A stretch of 64,000 bases of DNA. It comes from Hymenobacter sp. BRD128 (GTDB taxonomy: Bacteria; Bacteroidota; Bacteroidia; Cytophagales; Hymenobacteraceae). This document shows positions 43,063 to 50,860 of the stretch, one piece after another. The stretch's first letter is position 1. Each line of letters opens with the position of its first letter. The stretch lies in contig NZ_CP053908.1 of NCBI RefSeq assembly GCF_013256625.1, positions 2,418,001 to 2,482,000 of the forward strand, written 5' to 3'. A model generated the notes under the pieces. That model saw only the letters and a program-made list of their open reading frames with translations. It searched no databases and had not been told where the DNA came from. The translations under genes and the position numbers were made by a program.

Positions 43063-43176
43063 TTAAGACTTAGGCCGGGGCGCGGCAGAGCGGGTAGGCC
43101 GGCCGCTGTCGTTGGCGAGCAGCACGGCCAGGGCCGCCAGACTCAGGCGGAGGGCCCATTTGGCGGCGCGGCTCAT
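43063..43176 (-). CDS. Small 37-aa protein coupled to the upstream lipoprotein gene
   Basis: ATG at 43174-43176 overlaps the stop of the lipoprotein gene in the four bases ATGA, the classical arrangement for translational coupling. The 37-residue product starts MSRAAKWALRLSLAALAVLL and continues with a basic, Pro/Arg-rich tail (SGRPTRSAAPRPKS). It could be a single-span membrane microprotein. No homologue recognised. Codon use (CTG, GCC, CGC) is as in neighbouring genes. It may be a chance reading frame. Confidence 0.45.
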   Translation of the reverse strand: MSRAAKWALRLSLAALAVLLANDSGRPTRSAAPRPKS

Positions 43177-43790
43177 TTGCGCTTCTTTTTATCAGTGGGG
43201 TCTTCGAGCGGCGTTTTGGCAAATACTTCGTTGGCGGCCAGCACTTTCATGGTGCAGCTGCTGCCGCCCGAGTTGTCGTCGCAGGTGGTGCCCACGATGT
43301 GACCATCCTCAAAGTCGAAGTAGCAGCTCGGGCAGCCCACCCCGGTGATGACGTAGCGGCTGGCAGTGGGCGTGAGGTAGTAAGTGCTGTCGTCGGTGCC
43401 GCGCAGGGGCAGGGCCACTGCCCGGTAGGCGCCGTTGTTGTGGCCCATGCCAATGAGGTAGTACACGGGCTGTTTTTCCTCACTGCCGGGCGCCTTGCGC
43501 ACCATAATGCGGTCGATAACGGTGCCGTCGTTGAACTGCCGGATGAGGGCGGCGGCCATCACGGCCTGCGACAGCTTGTACTTCACCGTGCCCTTGCCAT
43601 CGAGGTGCATAATCTGGTGGCTGCTGGCCGAGCCCGACAGTGAGGCCCCGGCCGCATCGCTCAGGCGCTGGGCCTCGCGGGTAGGGTCGCTCGACTCGCG
43701 GCGGCGCGTGGTTTCGCACGACGACAGCAGCAGCAAGCCACTAAGCAGCCCCAGCAGCAACAAACCAAACAAACGGGGTAGAGTACGCAT
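43173..43790 (-). CDS. Cysteine-containing lipoprotein of unknown function
   Basis: The 205-residue lipoprotein has a signal MRTLPRLFGLLLLGLLSGLL and lipobox LLSSC (C25). A Ser/Arg-rich linker (about 30-60) precedes a globular domain of about 120 residues with strands (VYYLIGMGHNNGAYRAVALPL). Near the C-terminus is a cluster of four cysteines, GVGCPSCYFDFEDGHIVGTTC and SSC, which includes a C-x-x-C pair. The tail is basic (TDKKKRK). No family recognised; the C-x-x-C could be a redox or metal site. It is followed directly by a coupled 37-aa gene. Confidence 0.8.
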   Translation of the reverse strand: MRTLPRLFGLLLLGLLSGLLLLSSCETTRRRESSDPTREAQRLSDAAGASLSGSASSHQIMHLDGKGTVKYKLSQAVMAAALIRQFNDGTVIDRIMVRKAPGSEEKQPVYYLIGMGHNNGAYRAVALPLRGTDDSTYYLTPTASRYVITGVGCPSCYFDFEDGHIVGTTCDDNSGGSSCTMKVLAANEVFAKTPLEDPTDKKKRK

Positions 43791-43892
43791 AATAGGCAGC
43801 TTCCTTCTCTCTTAGCTCGTAAACGCCCCTCATACGAGGCGGCGCGGCAAATTGGTTTACCAGCTTGCTGCCGCCGGCCCGCACTATCCAGC

Positions 43893-43930
43893 AAAAAAGG
43901 CGCGCCGGGCTAGCCGGCGCGCCTTTTTTA
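43893..43930. terminator. Strong terminator with A- and T-tracts
   Basis: AAAAAAGGCGCGCCGG pairs with CCGGCGCGCCTTTTTT around GCTAG. It follows the M48 peptidase gene (minus strand). Confidence 0.9.
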
Positions 43931-43952
43931 TACCACAGCCAATCGCTGGCCC

Positions 43953-44747
43953 CTAGCGGGGCTTGTAATATTTTTCCGCCTCGGGCAGCAGGCGCTTGAT
44001 GTCGGCAATGCGGGTGGCATCGGCGGGGTGGTCGGAGAGAAAAACCGGCGTGCCGTTCTGGCTCTGGGCGGCCATGCGCTCCCAGAATGGCACGGCGCCG
44101 GCGGGGTCGTAGCCGGCCATCGCCATAAAGATGAGGCCCAGGTGGTCGGCCTCGCTTTCCTGGCGGCGGCTGAAAGCCAGGGCCGCGCCCTGCTCGCCGG
44201 CTCCGATTACAGTGTTAAAAATATTACCCGTCGCCGTAGGATTTTGCGAAAATGCCGTGGCCAGCGCCGTGCCGCCCAGTTGCAGGGCTAGCTGGTCGCT
44301 CATGCGCTCGGCACCGTGCTTGGCCACGGCGTGCGAAATTTCGTGGCCCAGCACCACGGCCAGGCCATTCTCATCGCGCGTGAGGGGCAGAATGCCCGTG
44401 TACACGGCCACCTTGCCGCCGGGCATGCACCAGGCATTCACCGTTTTAGGGTCGTCGATGAGGTTAAATTCCCACTGGTAGCCGTCGAGCTGGCTGCTCT
44501 GGCCCTGCTGCTTGAAATATTGCTCCACGGCGGCCGCTACGCGCTGGCCCACGCGGCGCACCATGGCTACTTCTTCGGCATTAGTAGAGAGTTTGGCAGT
44601 GCCCAGCGTTTGCTTGTATTGGGTCACGGCCAGCGTATTCATTTCGCTGTCCGACACTAGGCTGAGCTGGCGGCGGCCCGTAATCGGCACGGTGGTGCAG
44701 CCAGCAGCCAGCAGAAAGCTACTGGCTAGGACGAATTTCTTAAGCAT
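43953..44747 (-). CDS. M48-family metallopeptidase lipoprotein
   Basis: The 264-residue envelope protein has a signal peptide and lipobox LLAAGC (C17). The peptidase domain contains H135-E-I-S-H139 in VVLGHEISHAVAKHG and the third ligand in EADHLGL (about 197). The size and the VPITGRRQLSLVS start fit the LoiP/BepA-like periplasmic M48 group, which degrades misfolded outer-membrane proteins. There is no TPR domain as in BepA. It is likely monocistronic. Confidence 0.92.
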   Translation of the reverse strand: MLKKFVLASSFLLAAGCTTVPITGRRQLSLVSDSEMNTLAVTQYKQTLGTAKLSTNAEEVAMVRRVGQRVAAAVEQYFKQQGQSSQLDGYQWEFNLIDDPKTVNAWCMPGGKVAVYTGILPLTRDENGLAVVLGHEISHAVAKHGAERMSDQLALQLGGTALATAFSQNPTATGNIFNTVIGAGEQGAALAFSRRQESEADHLGLIFMAMAGYDPAGAVPFWERMAAQSQNGTPVFLSDHPADATRIADIKRLLPEAEKYYKPR

Positions 44748-44954
44748 GAAAAAGTGTTGATAAGGTTTAGAAGAAGAGTATGGTAGCCCGGCTAGCTACT
44801 TGCCAATCCGGGACCATTTTAGAAAACCAGCGGTGCAGCCTATACGCAACCGGACGGGGGAAATGTTTACTTTGTGCAGCGAGGTCCTGCCTGCCCGCTC
44901 AGTGGCTAGCCAGGCCCGCCCTCGCCCTTACCCGCCTTTCCGTTGTCCTTGTCC

Positions 44955-45569
44955 ATGAAAATCATTTGTATCGGCCGCAATTACGCCGACCATATTGCCG
45001 AGCTGCAAAACGAGACGCCCGCCGCCCCGGTCATATTCCTCAAGCCCGAAACGGCGCTGGTGCAGCGCGGCCAGCCCTTCTTCGTGCCCGATTTTTCGAA
45101 AGACGTGCACCACGAGCTGGAGTTGGTGCTGCGCATCAGCAAAAACGGCCGCCACATTGAGGAGAAATTTGCCCACACCTACTTCGACGCCATCGGGCTA
45201 GGCATCGATTTCACGGCCCGCGACCTGCAAAGCGAACTCAAGAAAAAGGGCCTGCCCTGGGAGCTGGCCAAGGCCTTCGATGGCTCGGCGCCGGTATCGC
45301 CCACGTTTAAGCCGGTGGCCGACTTCCCAGATTTTGCCAACATAAACTTCCGGCTCGAAGTGAACGGCGAAGTGCGCCAGCAGGGCAACTCGGGCCTGAT
45401 GCTGCACCCGTTTGCCAAGATTCTGAGCTTCGTGTCGCAGTACATTACCCTCAAGCAGGGCGACCTTATCTTCACCGGCACGCCCGCCGGCGTGGCAGCG
45501 GTGCAGCCCGGCGACGAGCTGGTGGGCTACCTCGAAGACGAAAAAATTCTGGAAGTGCCCGTGCGCTAG
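44955..45569 (+). CDS. Fumarylacetoacetate hydrolase (FAH) family protein
   Basis: The 204-residue cytosolic protein is of the short FAHD1 type. It starts MKIICIGRNYADHIAELQ, has VIFLKPETAL (about 31-40), the metal-site pattern DVHHELELVLRISKNG (about 57-72), and FDGSAPVSPT, GDLIFTGTPAGVAAVQPGD (about 172-190). FAHD1-like enzymes are acylpyruvate hydrolases or oxaloacetate decarboxylases needing Mg2+. A TTG four codons upstream is not used. The nearest genes give no pathway link. Confidence 0.92.
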   Translation: MKIICIGRNYADHIAELQNETPAAPVIFLKPETALVQRGQPFFVPDFSKDVHHELELVLRISKNGRHIEEKFAHTYFDAIGLGIDFTARDLQSELKKKGLPWELAKAFDGSAPVSPTFKPVADFPDFANINFRLEVNGEVRQQGNSGLMLHPFAKILSFVSQYITLKQGDLIFTGTPAGVAAVQPGDELVGYLEDEKILEVPVR

Positions 45570-45602
45570 GCCCTGCTAGCTTGCCAGGCCTGACTGTAGA
45601 AT

Positions 45603-45617
45603 AAAATATTATATTTT
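45603..45617. promoter_or_regulatory. AT palindrome at the start of the M23 peptidase gene
   Basis: AAAATAT-T-ATATTTT is a 15-bp perfect palindrome that runs into the probable TTG start codon at 45616. It could be an operator or promoter core; no -7 box is clear. Confidence 0.3.
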
Positions 45618-47661
45618 GTTGAATACTAAATTATTGCGCCAGCTTTCGCTGTCGGCGCTGGGTGGTTTACTATTGCTGGCTACCAGCGGCCACGGCCAAG
45701 ATGATGGCCAGGACGACACCACCACGCGCCGCGTGAGCGGCCCCATCAAGCCGGCCGTGGCCCCCGGCAAGGTGGAGGTGGCGCCGGGCTACTTTCTGTT
45801 TCCGATTGCGCCGGGGCAGCCGGGGTTTCTGGCGGCTAGCATGGGTGAGCTGCGGCCCAACCACTTTCACGGCGGCCTCGATATCAAGACCGGCGGCGGG
45901 GTCAATAAGCCCGTCTACGCCGCGGCCGACGGCTACATCTCGCGCCTCAAGCAGTCGGCCTTCGGCTACGGCAACGTGCTGTATATCACGCATCCTAATG
46001 GGCTGACCACGGTGTACGGCCACCTCAATAAGTTTGAGGGCGCCGTGGCGGCCGAGCTGCTGCACCGCCAGTACGAAAAGCAGACCTACGAGCTGGAGCT
46101 GTTTTTTCAGCCCGGCCAATTCCCGGTGAAGCGCGGCGAGCAGGTGGCGCTGTCGGGCAATACCGGCGGCTCGGCCGGCCCGCACGTGCACTGGGAAGTG
46201 CGCGACGCCCAGGACCGCCAGCTCAACCCCTTGCAGTGGGGCGGCTTCGCCGAAATTCAGGACCACACCGGGCCGACCTTGCAGGCGCTGGCCGTGGAGC
46301 CGCTGGCCATCACGGCCAGGGTGCGCGGGCGCTTCGAGCGGGCGGTGCTGGTGCCCAGGCTGCAGCCGCTGCCCGGTGCCAATACGGTGTGGCCCGATAC
46401 GGTGCGCTGCTTTGGGCAAGTGGGCCTGCTGCTGCAGGGCTTCGATAGGTTTGACAATGCCTGGAACAAGAACGGCATCCAGCGCGTGACGGTGCGCGTG
46501 AACGGCCAGCCGCACTACCAGCACATCATCGACGCCGTGCCGTTCCCGAACGGCACGCGGCAGGTCAACAACTTTGTGGATTATGCCTATGCCCACACCA
46601 GCGGCCGCACCCTGCAAAAGCTGTGGGTGGAAGACGGCGACGACCTGCCTTTCTACACGCCCGCCGGCCTGGGTCAGGGCAAGCTCGACGTGCAGGACGG
46701 CCAGGTCTATCGCATTGATTTTGAGCTGGCCGATTCCTATAACAATAAGGCCACGGCCCATCTCGTGCTGCGCGGCGAAAAGCCTACCGACTACGCCAAG
46801 CTGCCCGGCGCGGCGGCGCCCGGCCGATCCAAGCTGACCTACGACATTACGCGTAACCTGCTGCGGGCTACTGCCCTCAACGCCCCCACCGACACTGCCG
46901 GCCAGCCCCAGTACCTGCTGCTGCGGCGCGGCGGCCGGCAGCTGGCCCTGCGCCCCAGCTACTCGGTGGGCGCGGCCACCACCTACCTCTACGACCTGCG
47001 CGCGGGCCTGCCCGACTCGCTGCTGCTGGGTAGCCTGCACCAGGCCTTCGACCGCCAGGTGATGATTGCGCCCGGCCAGGAAACCAACTACGCCACGCCT
47101 TACGTCAACGTAGCTTTTGGCTCGCAAACGCTGTTTTCGAACCTCTACCTCAGCACCGTGCACCGGGCCGACGCCAGCCCGCTAGCCCCCGAAAGCTGGA
47201 CGGTAGGCACGGCCCTGGTGCCGCTCTACCTGCCCCTGCGCCTCACCCTCAAGCCGGCTAGCCCCCCGGCCGACCACGCCCGCACGGCCATCTACAGCGT
47301 GTCGGCCAATGGCGGCCGCGCCTACGTGGGCGGCACCTGGAACGAGGCCGGCACCCAGATTTCGGCCAATCTCAAGCAGTTCGGCCAGTTCCGGCTCTAT
47401 ACCGACACCAAGGCACCCTCGGCGCAGCTCGTGGGCCGGGCTGGCGGTCAGCTTACCTTTCGCGTCGGCGATGATATGTCGGGGCTAGCCACTTACAAGC
47501 TGCTGGTGGGCGGGCGCTTCCGCCTGCTGCGCTACGAGTACAAGAACGCCACGCTCTTTACCGTGGCCGGCGATACGCTGGGGCCGAAGCTGCGCGGCCC
47601 CGCCGAGCTGCACCTGGCCGACCAGGCAGGCAATGAGAAGGTTATCCCGCTGAGTCTATAG
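45616..47661 (+). CDS. M23-family (LytM/lysostaphin-type) metallopeptidase
   Basis: The exported protein has about 681 residues. No ATG is available before the signal peptide; TTG at 45616 or 45619 must be used (LNTKLLRQLSLSALGGLLLL). The M23 domain comes early, with H85-GGLD89 and the H190-V-H192 pair (SAGPHVHWE) as zinc ligands. A long C-terminal region of about 470 residues, made of beta-sandwich segments, is not recognised as a catalytic domain. The role is cutting or remodelling of peptidoglycan cross-links, perhaps at division or for envelope protein insertion. It is followed by a half REP-like element and the peroxiredoxin gene. Confidence 0.9.
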   Translation: MLNTKLLRQLSLSALGGLLLLATSGHGQDDGQDDTTTRRVSGPIKPAVAPGKVEVAPGYFLFPIAPGQPGFLAASMGELRPNHFHGGLDIKTGGGVNKPVYAAADGYISRLKQSAFGYGNVLYITHPNGLTTVYGHLNKFEGAVAAELLHRQYEKQTYELELFFQPGQFPVKRGEQVALSGNTGGSAGPHVHWEVRDAQDRQLNPLQWGGFAEIQDHTGPTLQALAVEPLAITARVRGRFERAVLVPRLQPLPGANTVWPDTVRCFGQVGLLLQGFDRFDNAWNKNGIQRVTVRVNGQPHYQHIIDAVPFPNGTRQVNNFVDYAYAHTSGRTLQKLWVEDGDDLPFYTPAGLGQGKLDVQDGQVYRIDFELADSYNNKATAHLVLRGEKPTDYAKLPGAAAPGRSKLTYDITRNLLRATALNAPTDTAGQPQYLLLRRGGRQLALRPSYSVGAATTYLYDLRAGLPDSLLLGSLHQAFDRQVMIAPGQETNYATPYVNVAFGSQTLFSNLYLSTVHRADASPLAPESWTVGTALVPLYLPLRLTLKPASPPADHARTAIYSVSANGGRAYVGGTWNEAGTQISANLKQFGQFRLYTDTKAPSAQLVGRAGGQLTFRVGDDMSGLATYKLLVGGRFRLLRYEYKNATLFTVAGDTLGPKLRGPAELHLADQAGNEKVIPLSL

Positions 47662-47683
47662 TTTTTCAATTTTTCTAAAATAG

Positions 47684-47716
47684 AGCGTCATGCTGAGCTT
47701 ATCGAAGCATGGCGCT
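47684..47716. repeat. REP-like element, half copy D
   Basis: GCGTCATGCTGAGCTTATCG (from 47685) matches the left arm of copies A-C, but the right arm is missing. AGCGTCATGCT and AGCATGGCGCT can form a short imperfect hairpin. It lies between the M23 and peroxiredoxin genes. Confidence 0.75.
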
Positions 47717-47745
47717 CCTTAATTTTCACTCAAAGTACCACCAAT

Positions 47746-48195
47746 ATGCTTCCCGAGCCCGGCGCCCCCGCCCCCGATTTCACTGCCCCCGACCAGCACG
47801 GCAACCCTTTCACACTGAGCAACCTGCGCGGCCAGCGCGTGGCGCTTTATTTCTACCCTAAAGACGACACCCCCGGCTGCACCGCCCAGGCCTGCAACCT
47901 GCGCGACAACGAAAGCCAGCTGGCCGCCCAGGGCATCCGGGTAGTAGGCGTGAGCACCGACGATGCAGCTTCGCACGGCAAGTTTGCGGCGAAGTACGAC
48001 CTGAGCTTTCCGCTCATCGCCGATACCGACAAGGCCATCGTGAATGCCTACGGCGTGTGGCAGGAAAAGAAAAACTACGGTAAAACCTACTGGGGCACCG
48101 TGCGCACCACGTTTCTCATCGATGCTAATGGCGTGATTGAGAAGGTCATCAAGCGCCCTGACACCAAGGAGCACGCCGCGCAAGTGTTGAAATAA
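47746..48195 (+). CDS. bcp: Thioredoxin-dependent thiol peroxidase (Bcp/PrxQ)
   Basis: The 149-residue cytosolic peroxiredoxin reduces hydrogen peroxide and organic hydroperoxides. The peroxidatic site is PKDDTPGC45TAQAC50, so both the peroxidatic C45 and the resolving C50 of the two-Cys Bcp type are present. The length is normal for the family, with VGVSTDD and TFLIDANG as conserved segments. It ends 20 bp from the converging quinone oxidoreductase gene. Confidence 0.95.
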   Translation: MLPEPGAPAPDFTAPDQHGNPFTLSNLRGQRVALYFYPKDDTPGCTAQACNLRDNESQLAAQGIRVVGVSTDDAASHGKFAAKYDLSFPLIADTDKAIVNAYGVWQEKKNYGKTYWGTVRTTFLIDANGVIEKVIKRPDTKEHAAQVLK

Positions 48196-48215
48196 GTCGC
48201 TTTATATATGTATTC

Positions 48216-49187
48216 TTATCCCTCATTCACCAGTAAAATCTTGCCGATGTGCTCGCTGCTTGCCATAAGCTCTTGCGCCTTGGCAGCCTCGGCCAGCGGA
48301 AAAGTCTTGTAGATAACCGGCTCCAGCTGGCCGCCAGTAGCCAGGGGCCACACGTATTTTTCAACTTCGGCGGCCAGCGCGGCTTTAAAATCGGCCGAGC
48401 GGGGGCGCAGCATGCTGCCGCCCAGGCGCAGGCGCTTGGTCATGATGTCGAGCAGGTTGAGTTCGACCTGAGCGCCCTGCATGGCGTTGATGTATTGCAA
48501 GCGGCCATCGGGGGCTAGCAGGCGTAGGTTTTTGGCGGTATAGTCGCCCCCCACCATGTCGAGGATAACGTTGATTTTTTCGTCCTTAAACGCTTGCTCA
48601 AAGTCTTGCTGCTGGTAATTGACGCACCGGGCGGCCCCTAGCCGTTCGCAGGCCTGGCACTTGCTGGCCGAGCCGGCGGTGGCCAGCACCCGGTGCCCCA
48701 GCGCAGTAGCCAGTTGAATGAGCGTGAGGCCAATGCCGCTGCTACCACCGTGTACCAGCACCGTTTCGCCAGGCTGCAGGGCGGCGGCCTGAAATACATT
48801 GGCCCACACGGTGAAGGTAGTTTCGGGCAGGCTAGCAGCGTCTTCCAGCAACCAGCCGGCGGGCACGGGCAGGCAGTGGCGAGCATCCACGGCGGCGTAC
48901 TCGGCGTAGGCGCCCTCGCTCAGCAGAGCGCATACGTGGTCGCCCACCTGCCAGCGCGGGGCCGCCGCGCCCACGGCCACCACCGCGCCGGCCACTTCCA
49001 GGCCGGGCACTACGCCGGCCACGGGCTGGCCACCGTACCTACCCTCGCGCAAGGCAATATCGGAGCGATTGAGGCCGGCCGCTTTCACCTTGATAAGTAC
49101 TTCGTGGGCGGCGGGCACGGGCTGCGGGCGCTCTTGCAGCTGCAACACGTCGGGGCCGCCGGCCTGGGTAATGACAATGGCTTTCAT
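48216..49187 (-). CDS. NAD(P)H-quinone oxidoreductase (zinc-independent MDR, PIG3/QOR type)
   Basis: The 323-residue protein is of the medium-chain dehydrogenase/reductase family. A GroES-like N-terminal domain (GPDVLQLQERPQPVP, LNRSDIALREGRYGG) is followed by a nucleotide-binding domain with GGSSGIGLTLIQLA (about 144-157). The catalytic-zinc cysteines of alcohol dehydrogenases are missing, so it belongs to quinone oxidoreductases. It reduces quinones with NADPH and protects against redox cycling. It starts divergently from the SDR gene with about 130 bp between. Confidence 0.92.
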   Translation of the reverse strand: MKAIVITQAGGPDVLQLQERPQPVPAAHEVLIKVKAAGLNRSDIALREGRYGGQPVAGVVPGLEVAGAVVAVGAAAPRWQVGDHVCALLSEGAYAEYAAVDARHCLPVPAGWLLEDAASLPETTFTVWANVFQAAALQPGETVLVHGGSSGIGLTLIQLATALGHRVLATAGSASKCQACERLGAARCVNYQQQDFEQAFKDEKINVILDMVGGDYTAKNLRLLAPDGRLQYINAMQGAQVELNLLDIMTKRLRLGGSMLRPRSADFKAALAAEVEKYVWPLATGGQLEPVIYKTFPLAEAAKAQELMASSEHIGKILLVNEG

Positions 49188-49315
49188 AGAGATACGCAGC
49201 TAAAACAGTGCACTTAGTCTGGGTCCGCCAGCTTACCGGCCAGATAATTTCTTAACCCCAGGGGCCCCTGGCAAGTTAAGGCAGCGAAAACTCCCCTGAC
49301 TACTTCTTTCATCTT

Positions 49316-50032
49316 ATGGAAAAACTAACTGGCAAAGTCGCCCTCGTAACGGGCGCAGGCAAAGGTATCGGCAAAGCAATTGCCGTGGCGCTGGCCCACG
49401 AAGGCGTGCACGTAGGCCTGCTGGCCCGCTCCCAAAGCCAGCTGCAAGAGGTAGCCGCCGAGCTGCAAAAGCTGGGCGTGAAAACCAGCCTCGCCGCCGC
49501 CGACGTGGCCGACGAAGCCGCCGTGAATGCCGCCGTGGCACACATCACCAGCGAGCTGGGGCCGCTCGATATTCTGATTAATAACGCGGGCATCGGCACG
49601 TTTGCCAAATTTTTGGAAATGCCGCCGGCCGACTGGGAGCACATTATCCGCGTCAACTTGCTGGGGGTGTACTACGTGACGCGGGCCGCCCTGCCCGCCA
49701 TGATAGAACGGCAAACCGGCGACATTATTAATATTTCCTCGACCTCGGGGCTGCGCGCCGCCGCTGGCAGCAGCGCCTACAGCGCCTCCAAATTTGCCGT
49801 GATGGGCCTGAGCGAAGCCCTGATGCAGGAAGTGCGCAAGCACAACATCCGGGTAAGCGCCCTCACGCCGAGCACCGTAGCTACCGAGCTGGCTATCAAC
49901 AACAAGCTCACCGATGGCAACCCCGAAAAGGTGATGCAGCCCGCAGATATTGCCGAGTTCATCATCGCGCAGTTGAAGCTAAACCGGCGCATTTTTATCA
50001 AAGAAGCGGGCCTATGGTCTACTAATCCGTAG
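49316..50032 (+). CDS. Short-chain dehydrogenase (FabG-like 3-ketoacyl-ACP reductase)
   Basis: This 238-residue classical SDR has TGAGKGIG (12-19) for NAD(P)H binding, NNAGIG (about 88-93), the catalytic ISSTSGL serine (about 141) and Y-x-x-x-K in [11 protein letters not shown] (about 154-160). The length is that of FabG. Arginine after the first beta-alpha unit (LLARSQSQL) points to NADP. It could serve fatty-acid synthesis or another ketone reduction; no fab genes flank it, so a general role is more likely. It converges on marC. Confidence 0.9.
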   Translation: MEKLTGKVALVTGAGKGIGKAIAVALAHEGVHVGLLARSQSQLQEVAAELQKLGVKTSLAAADVADEAAVNAAVAHITSELGPLDILINNAGIGTFAKFLEMPPADWEHIIRVNLLGVYYVTRAALPAMIERQTGDIINISSTSGLRAAAGSSAYSASKFAVMGLSEALMQEVRKHNIRVSALTPSTVATELAINNKLTDGNPEKVMQPADIAEFIIAQLKLNRRIFIKEAGLWSTNP

Positions 50033-50062
50033 CGCTAGTTTATCCCCTTCCCCCTCAAATCC

Positions 50063-50097
50063 GGCAGTCATTGCGCGCTTGCGAAGCAATGGCTGCC
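50063..50097. repeat. Short palindrome between convergent genes
   Basis: GGCAGTCATTGC (50063-50074) pairs with GCAATGGCTGCC (50086-50097), with one T-G mismatch, around CGCTTGCGAA. The CATTGC-GAAGCAATG core differs from the REP-like copies A-D and may belong to a second dispersed hairpin family. It could terminate either gene; there is no T-tract. Confidence 0.6.
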
Positions 50098-50120
50098 GAA
50101 AAGGAGACCTTTATCCTTTG

Positions 50121-50735
50121 CTACTCCACGTGAAAAAGCACCTTCACGGCCGTCACGAAGAAATTGACGCCGATGGCTAGGGTTAAAAAACCCATGATGC
50201 GGGCGAGGGCAGCCATGCCGGGCCGGCCCATAAGCTTGGTAAGACGCAGCGACGAAACCAGGATGATAAACGCCGCCGCCGCCACCAGCGCGAAGCCCAG
50301 CACCGTCATGGCTTTGTCGGCATAAGTAGGGCGAATGAGGCCAATGCACAGCGCCATCGAGCCCGGCCCCGAGAGCATGGGCATGGCTAGCGGCGTGAAG
50401 CTGATGTCGTCCTTCAGCTTACTTTCTTCCAGCGCCTCGTGGCCTACGCGGTCGCGGTTGGCGCCGGGCGTCAGCAGCTCGAAGGCCGAGCGCATGAGTA
50501 AAATGCCACCCGCAATGCGCAGATGCTGAATATTGATACCGAAGAAATTAAGAATGTATTGCCCGCCAAAAAACGCCACCGATAATATCGCCACCATGTA
50601 GATGCACGAGCGCAGCGCCGTGGCCGTGCGCTCGGCATTGGTATCGCTGTCGGTGAGGGTAAGAAACATTGGCATCGCCCCGAAGGGATTGACAACCGAG
50701 AAGAGCGTGGTGAAGGTGGCGAGCAGAACTTCCAT
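50121..50735 (-). CDS. MarC-family integral membrane protein
   Basis: The 204-residue protein has six predicted helices and the family signature near the start: MEVLLATFTTLFSVVNPFGAMPMFL, with NPFGAMP (about 16-22) conserved in MarC/YchE/YhgN. Further segments include IRIAGGILLMRSAFELL-like and FTPLAMPMLSGPGSMALCIGL, which is the second conserved block. The substrate is unknown; the former link to multiple antibiotic resistance is not supported for the family. The ATG at 50735 leaves only 4 bp to a perfect -7 box, so the message may be leaderless. Confidence 0.9.
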   Translation of the reverse strand: MEVLLATFTTLFSVVNPFGAMPMFLTLTDSDTNAERTATALRSCIYMVAILSVAFFGGQYILNFFGINIQHLRIAGGILLMRSAFELLTPGANRDRVGHEALEESKLKDDISFTPLAMPMLSGPGSMALCIGLIRPTYADKAMTVLGFALVAAAAFIILVSSLRLTKLMGRPGMAALARIMGFLTLAIGVNFFVTAVKVLFHVE

Positions 50736-50739
50736 GCCC

Positions 50740-50747
50740 CAAAGGTA
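50740..50747 (-). promoter_or_regulatory. -7 box (TACCTTTG) of marC
   Basis: On the minus strand TACCTTTG ends 4 bp before the ATG, so transcription would begin at or very near the start codon. Confidence 0.5.
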
Positions 50748-50860
50748 TTGGCCGGCACCGGGTGGCAAGCCGGGCTGGAGAATAAGCATTAGTCAATTTC
50801 TGCGGCTACTGCTCATCTTTACAGTCCAATTCTCTTCCGCCCACCTGCTTTTCTGCGCGC

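Noticed and set aside
45670..47163. Long open frame antisense to the M23 peptidase gene
   Set aside because: Same GC-frame effect: low-complexity product, and the sense strand has conserved zinc motifs.
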